Below are positions 6,116 through 6,628 of a stretch of 6,628 nucleotides of DNA, piece by piece (position 1 is the first letter of the stretch; each line of letters opens with the position of its first letter). Where the stretch lies: assembly GCA_015222555.1 (NCBI GenBank), contig JADFVM010000095.1, positions 1 to 6,628 of the forward strand, written 5' to 3'. A model generated the notes under the pieces. It did no database searches. It was not told the DNA's origin and saw nothing but the letters and a program-made list of their open reading frames with translations. This stretch comes from Pseudomonadota bacterium (GTDB lineage Bacteria > Desulfobacterota > JADFVX01). A program made the position numbers and the translations under genes.

Positions 6116-6628
6116 ATAGAAAAGGTGTATTTACAATTGTCGTTTCAATACTATTTCTGGGCTTTGCTTTTTCACAGGACGTTGCAGTTGCAGGGACTGC
6201 CAGCCTTGATAAAATAGTGACAAGGATTCAGGACAACTACAAGTCGATGAAAGATTATGAGGCCACCTTTGTTCAGGAGACTAAAATAAAGGCCTATCCC
6301 AGAGCGCAGCGATCTTCAGGACAGGTGTTTTATAAAAAGCCGGGTGGAATGCGATGGAATTATGAAAAACCGGAAAAGAGTGAAATCGTCACCGACGGTC
6401 AAACGGTGTGGATGTATACGCCCTCTTTGAATCAAGTGATGAAAATGGAATTTTCCACCTCCAACCAGTCCAGGGTTGCCACGGCATTTCTGTCGGGAAT
6501 GGGTAATCTAAAAGAAGACTTTGATCTATCCCTTGATACTGCGGAAAGTGATGAGGCTGATCACATTTTAATTTTAAGGCCAAAAGATAAAATGGACTCA
6601 GTCAAAACCCTGGTCTTTACTGTGGACA
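6112..6628 (+). CDS. lolA: Outer-membrane lipoprotein carrier protein LolA (3' end outside window)
   Basis: The visible 172 codons encode a periplasmic chaperone that takes lipoproteins released by the Lol ABC transporter and delivers them to the outer membrane. Residues 1-27 form a signal peptide: basic MNRK, a hydrophobic core, and an AVA site with cleavage probably after A27. The mature part has typical LolA sequence: a start with a helix (LDKIVTRIQDNYKSMKDYEATFVQET), then GQVFYKKPGGMRWNYEKPEKSEIVTDGQTVWMY split over about residues 70-102 and VATAFLSGMGNL at about 122-133. Family members are near 200-220 residues, so about 40 residues are probably missing beyond the window. The ATG overlaps the ftsK stop (ATGA), which indicates translational coupling. 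A downstream partner cannot be seen. Identification is from these motifs and the gene order. Confidence 0.93.
   Translation, partial: MNRKGVFTIVVSILFLGFAFSQDVAVAGTASLDKIVTRIQDNYKSMKDYEATFVQETKIKAYPRAQRSSGQVFYKKPGGMRWNYEKPEKSEIVTDGQTVWMYTPSLNQVMKMEFSTSNQSRVATAFLSGMGNLKEDFDLSLDTAESDEADHILILRPKDKMDSVKTLVFTVD

Overview
The window looks like a chromosomal piece of a Gram-negative bacterium, most likely a deltaproteobacterium (Desulfobacterota-like). It combines a full-length RNase J with LolA, which implies an outer membrane. The order RNase J - UppP - FtsK - LolA on one strand is, from memory, of the kind seen in Geobacter-like genomes. This placement is inference from gene content and order only; no search was possible. 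All convincing genes are on the + strand.

Left part (1-743): a short two-helix membrane protein, possibly cut by the window edge, is followed 11 nt later by a 181-residue single-pass membrane protein with a TPR-like helical domain. Neither has a known function. The stop codon of the second gene lies at the edge of an inserted element.

Middle (742-1066): a 269-bp MITE-like element has a perfect 22-bp terminal inverted repeat (about 33 bp with two mismatches) and no plausible transposase. Inside it, two adjacent long imperfect palindromes (774-873 and 883-976) would fold as two arms on one closing stem. The right terminal repeat carries an outward-facing TTGACA that could help transcribe the genes downstream. 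No convincing target-site duplication was found.

Right part (1067-6628): a small zinc-ribbon protein overlaps the start of rnj (RNase J) in a TGATG arrangement. After rnj comes a 113-nt stretch with a possible 38-codon ORF that overlaps the rnj stop (TAATG) and the uppP start (ATGA). The same stretch holds a possible sigma70-type promoter. uppP (undecaprenyl-diphosphatase), ftsK (DNA translocase) and lolA (lipoprotein chaperone, cut by the window end) follow with gaps or overlaps of at most a few bases, so they are probably co-transcribed. Together these three serve envelope growth and division: lipid-carrier recycling, chromosome segregation at the septum and lipoprotein transport. The zinc-ribbon/rnj pair belongs to RNA processing and decay.

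The core genes look intact and ordinary. The parts that merit a second look are the inserted element with its two-arm structure, its effect on the gene it abuts, the candidate 38-codon ORF, and the unknown zinc-ribbon protein coupled to RNase J.
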